In this document: one piece after another, positions 1 through 10,758 of the stretch | Position numbering within the stretch: the first letter of the stretch is position 1 | How the letters are laid out: each line of letters starts with the position of its first letter | Assembly (NCBI GenBank): GCA_012932295.1 | Contig: JAAONU010000024.1 | Location: forward strand, 165,271-229,270 | Direction: 5' to 3' | DNA length: 64,000 nucleotides | Origin: Cyclina sinensis | Taxonomy: Eukaryota; Mollusca; Bivalvia; Venerida; Veneridae | Notes under the pieces: generated by a model | The model's input: only the letters and a program-made list of their open reading frames with translations | What the model was told of the DNA's origin: nothing | The model's database searches: none | Position numbers and translations under genes: made by a program

Positions 1-510
1 GTTTATTACAAGAATATGAACAATTTTTACTATATCTATATGGTCCAAATTTCAAAGCTGTACATCAAACAACAAAAAGGAGGTCACTAGGTCAAAATGT
101 CATCTAATGTCAGAGTTCAATTTCGACACCTGAAACTGTGCACAGGGTTTGAATTTCATAGCTGTGGATAAAAAAGCAAGAAAGTAGGTCACTAGGTAAG
201 AATCTAGGTCATCTAACATCAAAGTTCAATTCTAAATCTGAAACTGTGCAATTGGTCCAAATTTCATAGCTGTACATAAAAAACAAGTAGGTCACTAGGT
301 CAAAATTTAGGTCATCTAACATCAAAATTCAATTCTATATCTGAAACTGTACACATGGTCCAAATTTCATATCAGTTTATGAAAAAAAAATGTAGGACAC
401 TAGGTCAAACTTTAGGTCATATAACATCAGAGTTCAAATCTACATCTGAAACTGTGCAAATGGTCCAAATTTCATAGCTGTACATCAAAAAACAAGAAAG
501 TAGGTCACTA
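1..510 (+). repeat. ~105-bp tandem array, part 1
   Basis: About five diverged copies of a unit containing GTCCAAATTTCATAGCTGTA and TAGGTCACTAGGTCAAAATT. The GTCCAAATTTC landmark recurs near 42, 146, 251, 357 and 460. The array starts outside the window and resumes at 1321 after a MITE insertion. A related array lies at 19880-20881. No coding potential was seen. Confidence 0.85.
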
Positions 511-1320
511 CAGTACGCTCCAGAGGAACTCACATTTTCCGCTTTATTTCGAATAAAAAAATATCCGCTGCGACATTGAGGAAAAAAACGGATTTCCTCG
601 ATGTCTCGACATCGCGAAATATCTCGGCGATATTTGACGACCAGCGCGAAAATAATTAGTCATAACTCACCTGGATAAGCTGAACATTTAATGATATGAT
701 CGTAATGAAACTGTGCATTTTACGTCTGCCAATTATGTCACATTTGGTAAAATTAAAACCAAAATTTCTCATACATTTGCTGTGTAGGTTTATGTGTACT
801 TCCGTCGTTGAAAACGCTCGTTATTGTATAGCAAAATCGATCAATAATTTTGTCAAGCGCATAGACGATACAGATGGCGCAGTAGGGTTTACATGTTGTA
901 TGTTTTCTTTAAATATACATGTATGAAAGCAGTTTTAACACGTGTAAATCGAAAACCAGTCAATTTATTTTCTGAAAATATGGTCAGCTGTTCCGAGAAG
1001 CAATTACTTTCGGTTTTGAATTGTCATTCCTTCCGTTAACAAATATGAGCATTCGTAAACAAATGCATCAGAATGAGAGTTTTATGAGAGTTTTATACAT
1101 TTAAATGATATTTTAAAGCGTTAAATTTGCCGAAATGCGTGTAATCAGGAACTTTGTGAGTCGCGATACGTCAATCCTTACCTGCGAAAAAGTTCGCGGA
1201 ACCATTTAGCTGACGTCCGCCACGATATTTAGGTGACCATGGCGGATTTGGTCGCGTTTTAAGGAATGGGTAGTCCACGACAACCTCGAGGAAAACGAGA
1301 GTTCCTTCTGGCACGTACTG
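511..1320 (+). mobile_element. Tc1/mariner-type MITE, copy 1
   Basis: An 810-bp insertion splits the 105-bp array: the left array part ends GTCACTA and the right resumes TAGGTCAAAA, so the target is TA and is duplicated (509-510, 1321-1322). The ends are imperfect inverted repeats, CAGTACGCTCCAGAGGAACT on the left and, read inward on the other strand, CAGTACGTGCCAGAAGGAAC on the right. TA duplication and CAGT ends fit the Tc1/mariner superfamily. No transposase is present, so it is non-autonomous. A 76-codon ORF (696-926) shares a ~50-codon frame with copy 2 (38631-38849). This may be simple sequence identity rather than coding. Confidence 0.85.
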
Positions 1321-1515
1321 TAGGTCAAAATTTAGGTCATCTAACATCAAAGTGCGTTTATACATCTGAAACTGTGCACATGGTCCAAATTTCATAGCTG
1401 TACATCAAAAAACAAGAAAATAGGTCACCAGGTCAAAATTTAGGTCATCTAACATCAAAGTGCATTTCTACGTCTGAAATTGTGCACATGGTCCAAATTT
1501 CATAGCTGTACATCA
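1321..1515 (+). repeat. ~105-bp tandem array, part 2
   Basis: Continuation of the array at 1-510 after the MITE. GTCCAAATTTCATAGCTGTA recurs near 1384 and 1492. It ends where the next element starts, ACAAGAG at 1517. Confidence 0.8.
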
Positions 1516-3720
1516 AACAAGAGGGCCATGATGGCCCTGTATCGCTCACCTGAATATGACTGCTTTTAACAAAGTTGCTATGGACCTGGTTAACTGACCC
1601 CAGATGACCCATATTCAAACTTGACCTAGAAATTATTGAAACAATCTTTCTGACAAATTTCCAGGTTATTTGGACTGAAAATGTAGCCTCTAGAGTGTTA
1701 ACAAGGTTTTCCGATAATTCGGCTTTATGACCTAGCTTTTTACACCAGAAGACCCATATCCAAACTTTAGCTAGAAATCAAAGAAGCAACCTTTCTGACA
1801 AATTTTCAGGTTATTTGGAATTAAAATCTAGAGTGTTAACAAGGTTTTTCCATATTTGGGCTCTGTGTCCTAGTTTTTGACCAAAGATGACCCATATGAG
1901 TACTTGAGCTAGAAATCATCAAAACAACCTGTCTGAAAATTTTCCAGGATATTTGGACTGAAAATTTAACCTCTGGAGTGTTAAAATGCTTTTTACATTT
2001 TAGGGCTCTGTGACCTAGTTTTTGATCTTAAATGACCTATACCCAAATCTGAGCTAGAAATCATTAAAACAACCTTTCTGACAAATTTCAAGGATATTTT
2101 GACTGAAAATGTAAGCTCTAGAGTGTTAACAATGTTTTTCTACTTTTTGACCCTGTGTCCTAGTTTTTGACCCCAGACAACCCATATTCAAAATTGAGCT
2201 AGAAATCATTGAAACAATCTTTCTGACAAATTTCCAGTAATTTGGACTGAATATGTAACCTCTAGAGTTTTAACAAGGTTTTTCAATATTTGGGCTCTGT
2301 GACCTAGTTTTTGACCCCAGATGACCCATATTCGAACTTGGGCTAGAAATCATGGATACAACCTTTCTGACATATTTCAAGGATATTTTGACTGAAAAGT
2401 AGCCTCTTCAGTGTTAACATTTTTTTTTCTATTTTTGGGCTCTGTGACCTAGTTTTTGAATCCAGGTGACCCATATTCGAACTTGAAACAACCTTTCAGA
2501 CAGATTTTTGGGGTTATTTGGACTGCGTATGTTACCTCTAGAGTGTTAACAAAGTTTTTCCATATTTCAGCTATGTGACCTAGTTTTTGACGCCAGATGA
2601 CCCATTTTCGAAAATGAGCTAGAAATCATCAAAACAACCTTTCTGACAAATTTCTGGGATATTTTGACTGAAAATGTAAGCTCTAGAGTGTTAACAAGAT
2701 TTTTCTATTTTTTGGCTCTCTGACCGAGTTTTTAAACCCAGATGACCCATATTTGAAGTTGAGCTAGAAGCATAGAAACAACCTTTCTAACAAATTTCCA
2801 GATTATTTGGACTGAAAATGTAACCTCTCCTTCTACAAGAAGATTTTCAAAGTTTACACTATATAAGCCTATATAAAACTAATGACCCCGGGGTGGGGCC
2901 AAATTTGACCCCAGGGGTATAATTTAAACAAACATGGTAGAGGTCCACTAGATGATGCTACACACCAAATATTAAGGCTCAGGCGCATGTTGTTTCAGAA
3001 AAGAAGATTTTCAAAGTTTTCTCTATATAAGCCTATGTAAAATTAATTGTCCCCGGAGGTGGGGCCAAATTTGACCCCAGGGGTATAATTTGTACAATCT
3101 TGGTTGAGCTCCACAAGACAATCCTACATACCAAATCTTAAGGCTCAGGGCCTTGTGGTTTCATACAAGAAGATTTTTCAAAGATTTCTCTATTTAAGCC
3201 TATGTAAAATCAATTGATCCCTGGAGCGGGACCAAATTTGACCCCAGGAGTATAATTTGAACAAACTTGGTAGAAGTCTACTAGACAATCCTACATACCA
3301 AATTTTAAGTCTCAGGGCCTTGTGGTTTCAGACAAGATGATTTTTAAAGTTTCACTATATAAGCCAAATGTAAAATCAATTGACCCCTGGGGAGGGGCCA
3401 AATTTGACCGAAGGGGTATAATATGAACAAACTTGGTAGAGGTCCACTAGACAATGCTACATACCAAATCTTAAGGCTCAGGGCCTTGCAGTTTCAGACA
3501 AGAAGATTTTCAAAGTTTTTCCTGTAAGTTCCTATAGCAACCAGAGTTCTTGATGGAATTGAATTCTTTGAACAATTTTGGTACAGCTTCATGCAAGAAA
3601 TATTCCAGGCATGTTTCATCAATGTTGACTCAGCGGTTTAGGAGGAGATGTTGTTTAAGTCAAATTGTTGATGACGCACGACGCACGCTGACGGACACCG
3701 GACAAACAACCATCCTAACT
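1516..3720 (+). mobile_element. Helentron-like (HINE/pearl-type) unit, copy 1
   Basis: It begins ACAAGAG plus the palindrome GGCCATGATGGCC, then GCTCACCTGA. The body has two modules. The first is a ~143-bp array (1620-2820) with landmark GACCTAGTTTTTGACCCCAG. The second is a ~166-bp array (2823-3520) with landmark AAGAAGATTTTCAAAG and GGGGTGGGGCCAAATTTGAC. The distal part (3530-3720) has CAACCAGAGTTCTTGATGGA and a GACGCACGACGCACG stretch. The usual tail CTCAGGTGAGCTAAAA is absent; the unit runs directly into another array. The Helentron assignment is an inference from the terminal layout, since no Rep/helicase is present. Confidence 0.7.
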
Positions 3721-5095
3721 GTGACCCCAAGCTTTAATTTAAACAATCTTGATTTGGGACCAGACAATGTTTCATGTAAAATATCTTAGCTCTAGCTTCC
3801 TCTGTTTCAGAGATCACTTTTTTATATGTATAAAGAAAACCCATGACCCCAAGGGCAGGGCTAATTTTGACCCTAGGGCAATAATTTGAACAATGTAGAG
3901 GTCCACAATGTTTCATGCCAAATATCTAAGTTCTTGCCTCTGAAGCTTCAGAGGATAATTTTCTTATGTGTTTACTATATGCACATAAAGAATATCTATG
4001 ACCCCCGGACAGGTCCAATTTTTACCCCAGGGATATAATTTAAACAAACTTGGAACAGGTTCACTAGACAATATTCCATGCCAAATATCTAACCAATATA
4101 CAAAGATTGGTGAACAGGGGCCAAAGCATTCAGTAGTTATTAGCTAGAACCATTTTGGTTTTCAAGGTCACTATGACCTTGGCCTTTGATCTGGTGACTT
4201 AAAAATGTAAAGAGGTAATCTACAAATCATGACCAACCCACACACTAAGTTAGTCTTACCTAGACCCAAGGATTCATTCAATATTTAGCAGAAACTTTTC
4301 TGATTTCATGGTTACTGTAACCTTGACCTTTGATCTAATAACACTTAAACAATAGGGGTCATTTAATGGTCATGACTAACCTGCTTATAAGTTAACGGTA
4401 GTTGGGCTCAGGCTTTCTAAAGAAATTTTTCAGAAACCATTTTCCTTTTGATGGTCACTCTGACCTTGGCCTTTTACCTGGTGACCTAAAAAAACTAAAG
4501 GGGTAATCTACCTGTCATGACCAACGTACACACTAAGTTTTAGGAAAACAGGTCTAAGCTTTCTATAGTTATTCACTAGAAACCATTTTGCTTTTCAAGG
4601 TTATTGTGACCTTGGCCTTTGACCTAGTGACATGAGAAAATATAGGGGTTATCTACTTGTCATGACCAACCCTTAAACTAGGTTTAAAAAACATGGGATT
4701 ATGCATTCTATAGTTATTGATCAGAAACTGCTTTTTAAGGTCACTTTGACATTGACTTTTGACCTGGTGAACTATAAAACTATAGGGATCATGTACTAGT
4801 CATGATTTACCTACACACCAAGTTTGAGGAACAAGAGCACTAATGTTCTATAGTTATTGATTGGAAACTGTTTTGCTTCTCAAAGTCACTGTTTTTACCT
4901 TTGCTTTTCACCTGAAAAACTATAGGGGTCATCTACTGGTCATGACCAACCTACATATCATTAAGTTTGAGGAAGGTGAGTATAACGGTTATCTAGATGT
5001 TGATTGGAAATAGAGTGTTGACCACAGACTGACTGACATTTGCAAAACAACATGCCCCTCATCTTCCATGGGGGAATAATAAATGTTTCAATTAA
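3721..5095 (+). repeat. ~147-bp array rich in TGACCTTGGCCTTTGACC
   Basis: After a short diverged stretch of the second-module type (3721-4100), a ~147-bp unit repeats from 4100 to 5000, each with CAAGGTCACTATGACCTTGG-like sequence and a CATGACCAACC landmark. It ends with GACTGACTGACATTTGC and a G-rich/C-rich terminal stretch near 5090. It contains numerous AGGTCA-type half-sites. No head or hairpin was recognised, so it is probably a truncated member of the same repeat world. Confidence 0.7.
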
Positions 5096-5174
5096 ATTTG
5101 GTAACATGAGACAAAATCACAGCTGTGTGATTTGTTTACAAGTCTAGGTCAAGGAAAATAACAAAAAAAAAACA

Positions 5175-6984
5175 AACAAGAGGGCCATGATGGCCCTGGA
5201 TCACTCACCTGAGTACTTTGGCTGTAGGTTTGCTGTTAAGCAGTATTTCATTTTTAATTGAAAATATATAAGTGCCTACAAACAAAATATGTAAAATATC
5301 AGTCAATAAATAAAGGCTCTATGACAGAAAGTAGAAATATCTATTATAAGCTATGGTGACCTTGACATTGACCCAGTGACCTCAAACCCTACCCATGGGT
5401 AGAGGTCCATGCAAGAAACCTATATACTGAATATCAAAGATATTGGTCTATAAATGAAGGCTTTATGAGGTACAGTAAATAAATCTATTTTTAGCCTCCG
5501 TGACCTTTAAACTAATCTAATAATTTGAACAACCAAACAACCTTTCTGACAAACTGAAAGGATATTTGGACTGAAACAGTAGCCTCTAGAGCCTTAACAA
5601 ACTATTTCTACTTTTGGGCTCTGTAACCTAGTTTTTGACTTCAGATGACCCATATTCGAACTTGACCTAGAAACCATCGAAATAACCTTTCTGACATATT
5701 TCCAGAATATTTGGGCTGAAAATGTTACCTGTAGAGTGTAAACAAGGTTTTTCCAAATTTAAGCTCTGTGAACTAGTTTTTGACCCCAGATGACCCATAT
5801 TCGAACTTGGGCTAGAAATCATGGATACAACCTTTCTGACATATTTCCAGGATATTTGGGCTAAAAATGTTACCTCTAGAGTGTTAACAAAGTTTTTCAA
5901 TATTCAGGCTTTGTGACCTAGTTTTTGACTCCAGATGACCCATCTTCAAACTTGACCTAGAAATCATCGAAACAACCTATCTGACATATTTCCAGGATAT
6001 TTGGGCTGAAAATGTTACCTCAAGAGTGTTAACAAGGTTTTTCCATATACAGGCTGTGTGACCTAGTTTTGACACCACATGACCCAAATTCCAATTTGAG
6101 CTGGAAATCATCTTAACAAGCTTTCTGACAGTTTTTCAGAAAATTTGGGCTAAAAATGTTACCTCTAGAATGCTAACAAGGTTTTACCATATTTGGGCTT
6201 TGTGACCTAGTTTTTGACCCCACATGACCAATATTTAAACTTGAGCTAGAAATCATCAAAACAACCTCTCTGAAATATTTCAAGGATATTTGGGCTAAAA
6301 ATGTTACCTCTAGTGATAAATAGGTTTTTCCATATTTGGTCTCAGTGACCTAGTTTTTTACCCAAGATGACCCATATTCGAACTTGGGCTAGAAATCATC
6401 CAAATAACCTTTCTGACATATTACAAGGATATTTGGGCTGAAAATGTGACCTCTAAAGTGTTAAAAAGGTTTTTCCATATTTGGGCTTTGTGACCTAGTT
6501 TTTTACCCCAGATGACCCATATTCGAACTTGAGCTAGAAATCACCCAAATAACCTTTCTGACATATTACAAGGAAATTTGGACTGAAAATGTGACCTCTA
6601 AATTGTTAACAAGATTTTCCATATTTGGGCTCTGTGACCTAGTTTTTGACCCCACATGACCCATATTCGAACTTGAGCTAGAAATCATCCTAAGAAGCTT
6701 TTCTGACAAATTTCCAGGATATTCGGGCTGAAAAATCTTACCTCTAGGGTGTTAACAAGGTTTTTCCATATTTGGGCTCTGTGACCTAGTTTTTGACCCC
6801 ACATGACCCATATTCGAACTCGTCCAAGTAATTACTGGGACAAACATCCTGACAAAGTTTCGTGACAATTGGAGCAAAAATGTGACCAGTAGAGTGTTAA
6901 CCAACTAAATGTGAACGGACAATGGACGACGGACATTCATCGATCCTAATAGCTCAACCTTAGCCAGCTCAGGTGAGCTAAAAA
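5175..6984 (+). mobile_element. Helentron-like unit, copy 2, both ends present
   Basis: The head at 5176 reads ACAAGAG plus the palindrome GGCCATGATGGCC, followed by CACTCACCTGAG. The tail at about 6965-6983 reads GCTCAGGTGAGCTAAAAA, inverted relative to the head motif. The subfamily head (CTGTAGGTTTGCTGTTAAGC) is shared with the units at 30980 and 57676. From 5560 a ~143-bp tandem array runs to 6900, followed by GGACAATGGACGACGGACAT. It lacks the CCCCTGGGG second module of copy 1. No ORF survives. Confidence 0.8.
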
Positions 6985-7689
6985 CAGGAGAAACAAACAA
7001 CAATTAATCAGACTGCAAATAAAGTCAACCTTACCACCACAATTTTCTGAAAAATGAAGTAGATAGGAACCATAGTCATTCAGGTACTCCATATTCTCTT
7101 CCGACAGCTTCTTTGTAATTCACTCACTTTGAAAATGAACCAGATGGAACTTTTTTCTTTGTGAAAACACCTTTACCTAAAATTCAGAAAAATATGGCCA
7201 AGATTACTGGTTACCTGATTACTACTGAAACATCTCAGTTGCCAAAGGCAGTAATGAAGTCTGCTATTAAAATCTCAAACTTAATGTTAGCAAGATTTTA
7301 GTCTTGCATATAGATTTTTTTAACACACAAGATTTTGTGACACTAATATCTCTTTCTTAAGCATTCATTATTGTTGCTCTGCTGAAAATGAAATTTTTGT
7401 ATTATTATTTTGTTTTCGAAACTTTCACAACTGAAAGTGACACCGAGTTAAGTATTTTGTAACATTACTTTTAAATTTTGCCTTTAGAAATGTGTACATT
7501 CTCATTTTTGATTTTTTGTAATGCTTTGTAGCAAGATGTATATATTTCATTGCTGAACACTTTATTTTTTACAGCTTTTTATCCAAAACTTTAACAGAGA
7601 TACATCTGTAATGTCTGTATGTGTGCAATTCACCACTTGCAACATTTCTTTTGATGAGCAATTTTGGTGGTGATCCCAATCAGTATAAA
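6985..7689. other. Non-repetitive stretch with a weak exon candidate
   Basis: No repeat family was recognised. On the minus strand, 7124-7176 is open from a fair acceptor (TTTTTCTGAATTTTAG) to a TGA, giving a short lysine- and serine-rich peptide. This could be an alternative 3' exon of the gene whose terminal exon is proposed at 8545-8631, but it is weak. Another minus-strand open stretch (about 7045-7118) ends at a GGTAAGG donor-like site but has no clear acceptor. Confidence 0.3.
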
Positions 7690-8440
7690 GCAGGTTTTAC
7701 ATGACTGTATGAGATCACTTAGTTTTTGTCCACATGACCCATATTTGAATTTAACCTAAGATCATTAAGAAAAACATTGTCAAACAGTTTCAGAAAAACA
7801 ATTGGCTAAACGTATGGCAACTAGTGTGACCTAGTTTGGACTCACAATGACCGATATTTAGTCATCAATATTCTGACTGAATTTTAGTAATTTTAGGCTA
7901 AATCTGTGACTTCTAAAGTGTTTACCACGTTTTTCTTTTGAAATGACATAATTTTTGACTCCATATTACCAATATTGAAACTAGACCTGTAGATCTTCAC
8001 GGCAAATGTTCTGATTGAGTTTCTGGAAGACTGGGCTAAACTTGTAGCTTCAAATTTGTAAAAATGATTTTCCTTTGATATGACCTGGTGACTTAGTTTT
8101 TAGCCAATATGATCCATATTGGAACCTGACCTTGAGATCATAAAACATTCTGGTTGAGTCTGATGATGGCTGAACTAAAGTTGTGGCCTCTGGTGTATAT
8201 CAAGGTTTTCACTGATGTAAGGTGGTGACCAGTTTAGATTCAAAATGACCTATATTATAACCTGACCTTGAGAAATCACACTGAGTTCTAAGATGAAACA
8301 TAGTAGCCTCTAGAAAGGTAAACAATGTTTTCCAATATGACCTAGTTTTTTTACCCATTATGACCCATATTCAAACTCATCTAAAATATATCAGACAAAC
8401 CTAAAATAATTGATGAATATCAAATCAAAGCTGTGATTTT
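7690..8440 (+). repeat. Old, diverged ~125-150-bp array
   Basis: Degenerate copies of the TAGTTTTTGACCCCATATGACC unit recur near 7720, 7850, 7950, 8090, 8230 and 8340, far more diverged than the neighbouring units and without head or tail. It looks like an ancient copy. Confidence 0.6.
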
Positions 8441-8544
8441 CCGAGGGTAAACTTAAACAACAGACTTTCATACCTACATATCAACCTCATGATTCATCTG
8501 ATTCAACAATTACAACTGAAATAAAAATCTCCTTGCCTATGTTT

Positions 8545-8631
8545 TCATTTTTTCTTTACTACAAATCCAGCAGGATCTGTTTCATCACCCAGATAATTCT
8601 GCCAATGGCTTGCTTCCTGCTGAGCTGGATT
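8545..8631 (-). CDS. Candidate terminal exon of an unidentified host gene
   Basis: On the minus strand a long pyrimidine tract (CCTTTTTATTTTTTTTTTCA) leads to a TTGTAG acceptor. It is followed by 28 open codons and TGA in one frame. The peptide contains HWQNYLGDETDPAGF and ends in lysines, with a composition unlike translated repeat. I do not recognise the protein. It would be the last coding exon of a minus-strand gene whose upstream exons lie at higher coordinates among repeat-filled introns, with 3' UTR running toward 8450. A second frame is also open for 23 codons, so the frame choice rests on appearance. RNA evidence or a hit in another mollusc would settle it. Confidence 0.45.
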   Translation of the reverse strand, partial: NPAQQEASHWQNYLGDETDPAGFVVKKK

Positions 8632-8715
8632 CTACAATAAATGAAAAAAAAAATAAAAAGGACACTATTCACATAACTTCCACACATTTTAATTAAAAGC
8701 ATATCAATATTACTC

Positions 8716-9395
8716 AACAAGAGGGCCATGATGGCCCTGAGTCACTACAATGAGTACAATGGCTATGGGTCTGCAGTAGAGGTCAACTAGACAATGCTTC
8801 ATACCAAATCTTAAGGCTCAGGGCCTTGTGATTTCAGGCAAGATTTTCAAAGTTTTTCCTTTCAGTTATGATAGCAACCAGAGTTCTTGATGGAATTCAA
8901 TTCTTTGAACAACTTCGGTAGAGCTTCATACAAGGAATATTCCAGGCATGTTTTGTCAATGCTGTCTTAGCGATTTAGGAGGAGAAGTTGTTCAAGTCAA
9001 ATTATTGATGACGCAAGATGCACTGATGCACGACACACGCTGATGGACGTCAGACAATCAATGATCTCAACAGCTCACCTTTGAACACTCTGCACAAACA
9101 GAATCCCCTAGGTCAGGGGCCAATTCTGATTGCAAGGCAATAATTTGAACAACTTTGGTAGAAGACTTTTAGCTGATGCTCTACAAAATGTCTAAGTTCT
9201 ATGTCTTTTGGTTTCAGGCGATAAGATTTTTTTAAAGTCTTCCGTATGTAAGCTTATGTAAAATCAAGTGACCCTGAAGATCACGGGCTGGGCCATTCAA
9301 GACCCCAGGGACATAATCTGAACAACTTTGGCAGAAGACCTTGGGCTGATGATCCATGAAAAAAATCTTAGCCCTTGGCTTTATGGTTTCAGACA
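8716..9395 (+). mobile_element. Helentron-like unit, copy 3, left part
   Basis: The head is ACAAGAG plus GGCCATGATGGCC at 8717. An almost immediate distal module (CAACCAGAGTTCTTGATGGA near 8876) with GACGCACGACACACG-like sequence follows. A second-module array (GGCCAATTCTGATTG..., 9120-9395) then runs up to GGTTTCAGACA, where a 7-kb element is inserted. The array resumes at 16361. Confidence 0.65.
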
Positions 9396-9460
9396 CAGGC
9401 ACTAGACACAATCAATCATTTACCTATATACGCATGTATACTACATATAAAGAATAAAGA

Positions 9461-10079
9461 CCCCTAACGATAGAAAACTATCATGCACAACCAACAAGAA
9501 CTGTGCTGTAAAAATAGACCAGATCAATATTTTGCCTTTATAGTCGCCCCTAGGAATAATTTATCCTGTCATTAACACTTTTTACTTCATCTAAATACCT
9601 TAAATTGCTCCAAAATACGAGCAAGTTTCCAATTTTCACTGAAATTTCATAGCATGTCGTTTCCGACGTCCAAGCGATGCGGAAAAACAAAGGTGAATTC
9701 TGGTCAATTCCTACGAAATCAACGATTAACTGTTAAAATTTCCACATACTTTCTTTAAAACAACTTGTTTACAGTCAAACTGCGAAGTCTTTACTCCTCA
9801 ACTGTCCGATGATAACGCCACCAAGCTAAACTTTTTATATTTCTAACCAAAAAAATTTATTTTTACTTCTTTCATTTCTACATTTTTATTCACTATAATC
9901 TTTCTCTTTTGATCCCGACGCGCGAAACGTCTACGTCCCCGAAAGGGGTTCGACGTTGATGGAAGATAGATAGATAGAACATGTAATAAAATTCGATTAT
10001 TCCTACTACGGGCGGCCATTTTACTGTTGATACTGGCGTGACGGAATGCTGTTATACGATTGGTCGAAAATGAAATAGG
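9461..10079. other. Non-repetitive left interior of the 7-kb unit
   Basis: Mostly unassigned sequence with a CpG-containing patch (9650-10070). On the minus strand it carries an ATGGCCGCC start context and, further out, an inverted CCAAT (ATTGGTCG near 10060). The 12-mer ACGATTGGTCGA at 10056-10067 recurs at 29638-29649 and near 29904. Confidence 0.4.
9843..10019 (-). CDS. Small basic ORF with strong start context, unidentified
   Basis: A 58-codon minus-strand ORF starts at an ATG in the context AAAATGGCC (A at -3, G at +4), with GGCGGCC around it resembling a YY1-type ATGGCGGC element often found at animal transcription starts. The peptide is arginine/lysine-rich in its middle (FRGRRRFARRDQKRK). 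No domain was recognised. It could be the first exon of a gene carried by the 7-kb unit, or chance. An in-frame upstream ATG extends the ORF to 10130, into LINE sequence, so the internal start is preferred. Confidence 0.25.
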   Translation of the reverse strand: MAARSRNNRILLHVLSIYLPSTSNPFRGRRRFARRDQKRKIIVNKNVEMKEVKINFFG

Positions 10080-10758
10080 TAAGATAAGATAATATTTATT
10101 TTGAGTCGGCAAGACATATACAATTAACATAAGCTATTTAGAGCTTTTTTAACCGACTATATAACACAAGTATAATTTTAACAAATGTAAAACAGCTACA
10201 AATAAGAAAAAAATATTATTAAATATAAGCTATGAGAAATATGCTAATCTTACCATCTGCGTAGTCTAAAAACAATGCTTAAAAACAAAAAGAGGAACAT
10301 ATAAATATTTTCACTTGACAACAAAATTCTATCAAATTAAAAGGTAGTAGTAAGTACACAAATACAAAAAGTTTCAAGGGTGCTAACAAAATTTAGATAA
10401 AATTTACAGTTCCCTAAAATACATTTTAGAAACAAAAGACAACGTATATAATTTCTTGACATTACAAAAAAAGAACAAGCACATTTCACAGGCTGGCAGA
10501 AGTCTAGACAACAGCTAATTCATATCAGCAAGCTTGAACACATATAGCTAAGTTAACTGCAGATAGCAAACAGAAAAAGACATAGTAACATACAAAAACA
10601 TGCTTTTATATAAATAATAATATAATTTTAAAAGCTTTCAGCATGCTTAAGGATAAGCAAATATAACATATAGGTATTTATAAAACAAACATTTAGCACA
10701 AGCAAAGCATTCAACAGAATAAACAAAATAAGCTATACGGAAAAACTAGCGACTACAT

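Noticed and set aside
1171..1395. 74-codon minus ORF
   Set aside because: Spans the MITE right end into the neighbouring array, so it is not a single coding unit.
5667..5900. ORFs repeated within arrays (also at 18656, 21335, 26668, 53526, 59174)
   Set aside because: They recur with the array period, change frame between units and show no conserved domain. They are translated tandem repeat.
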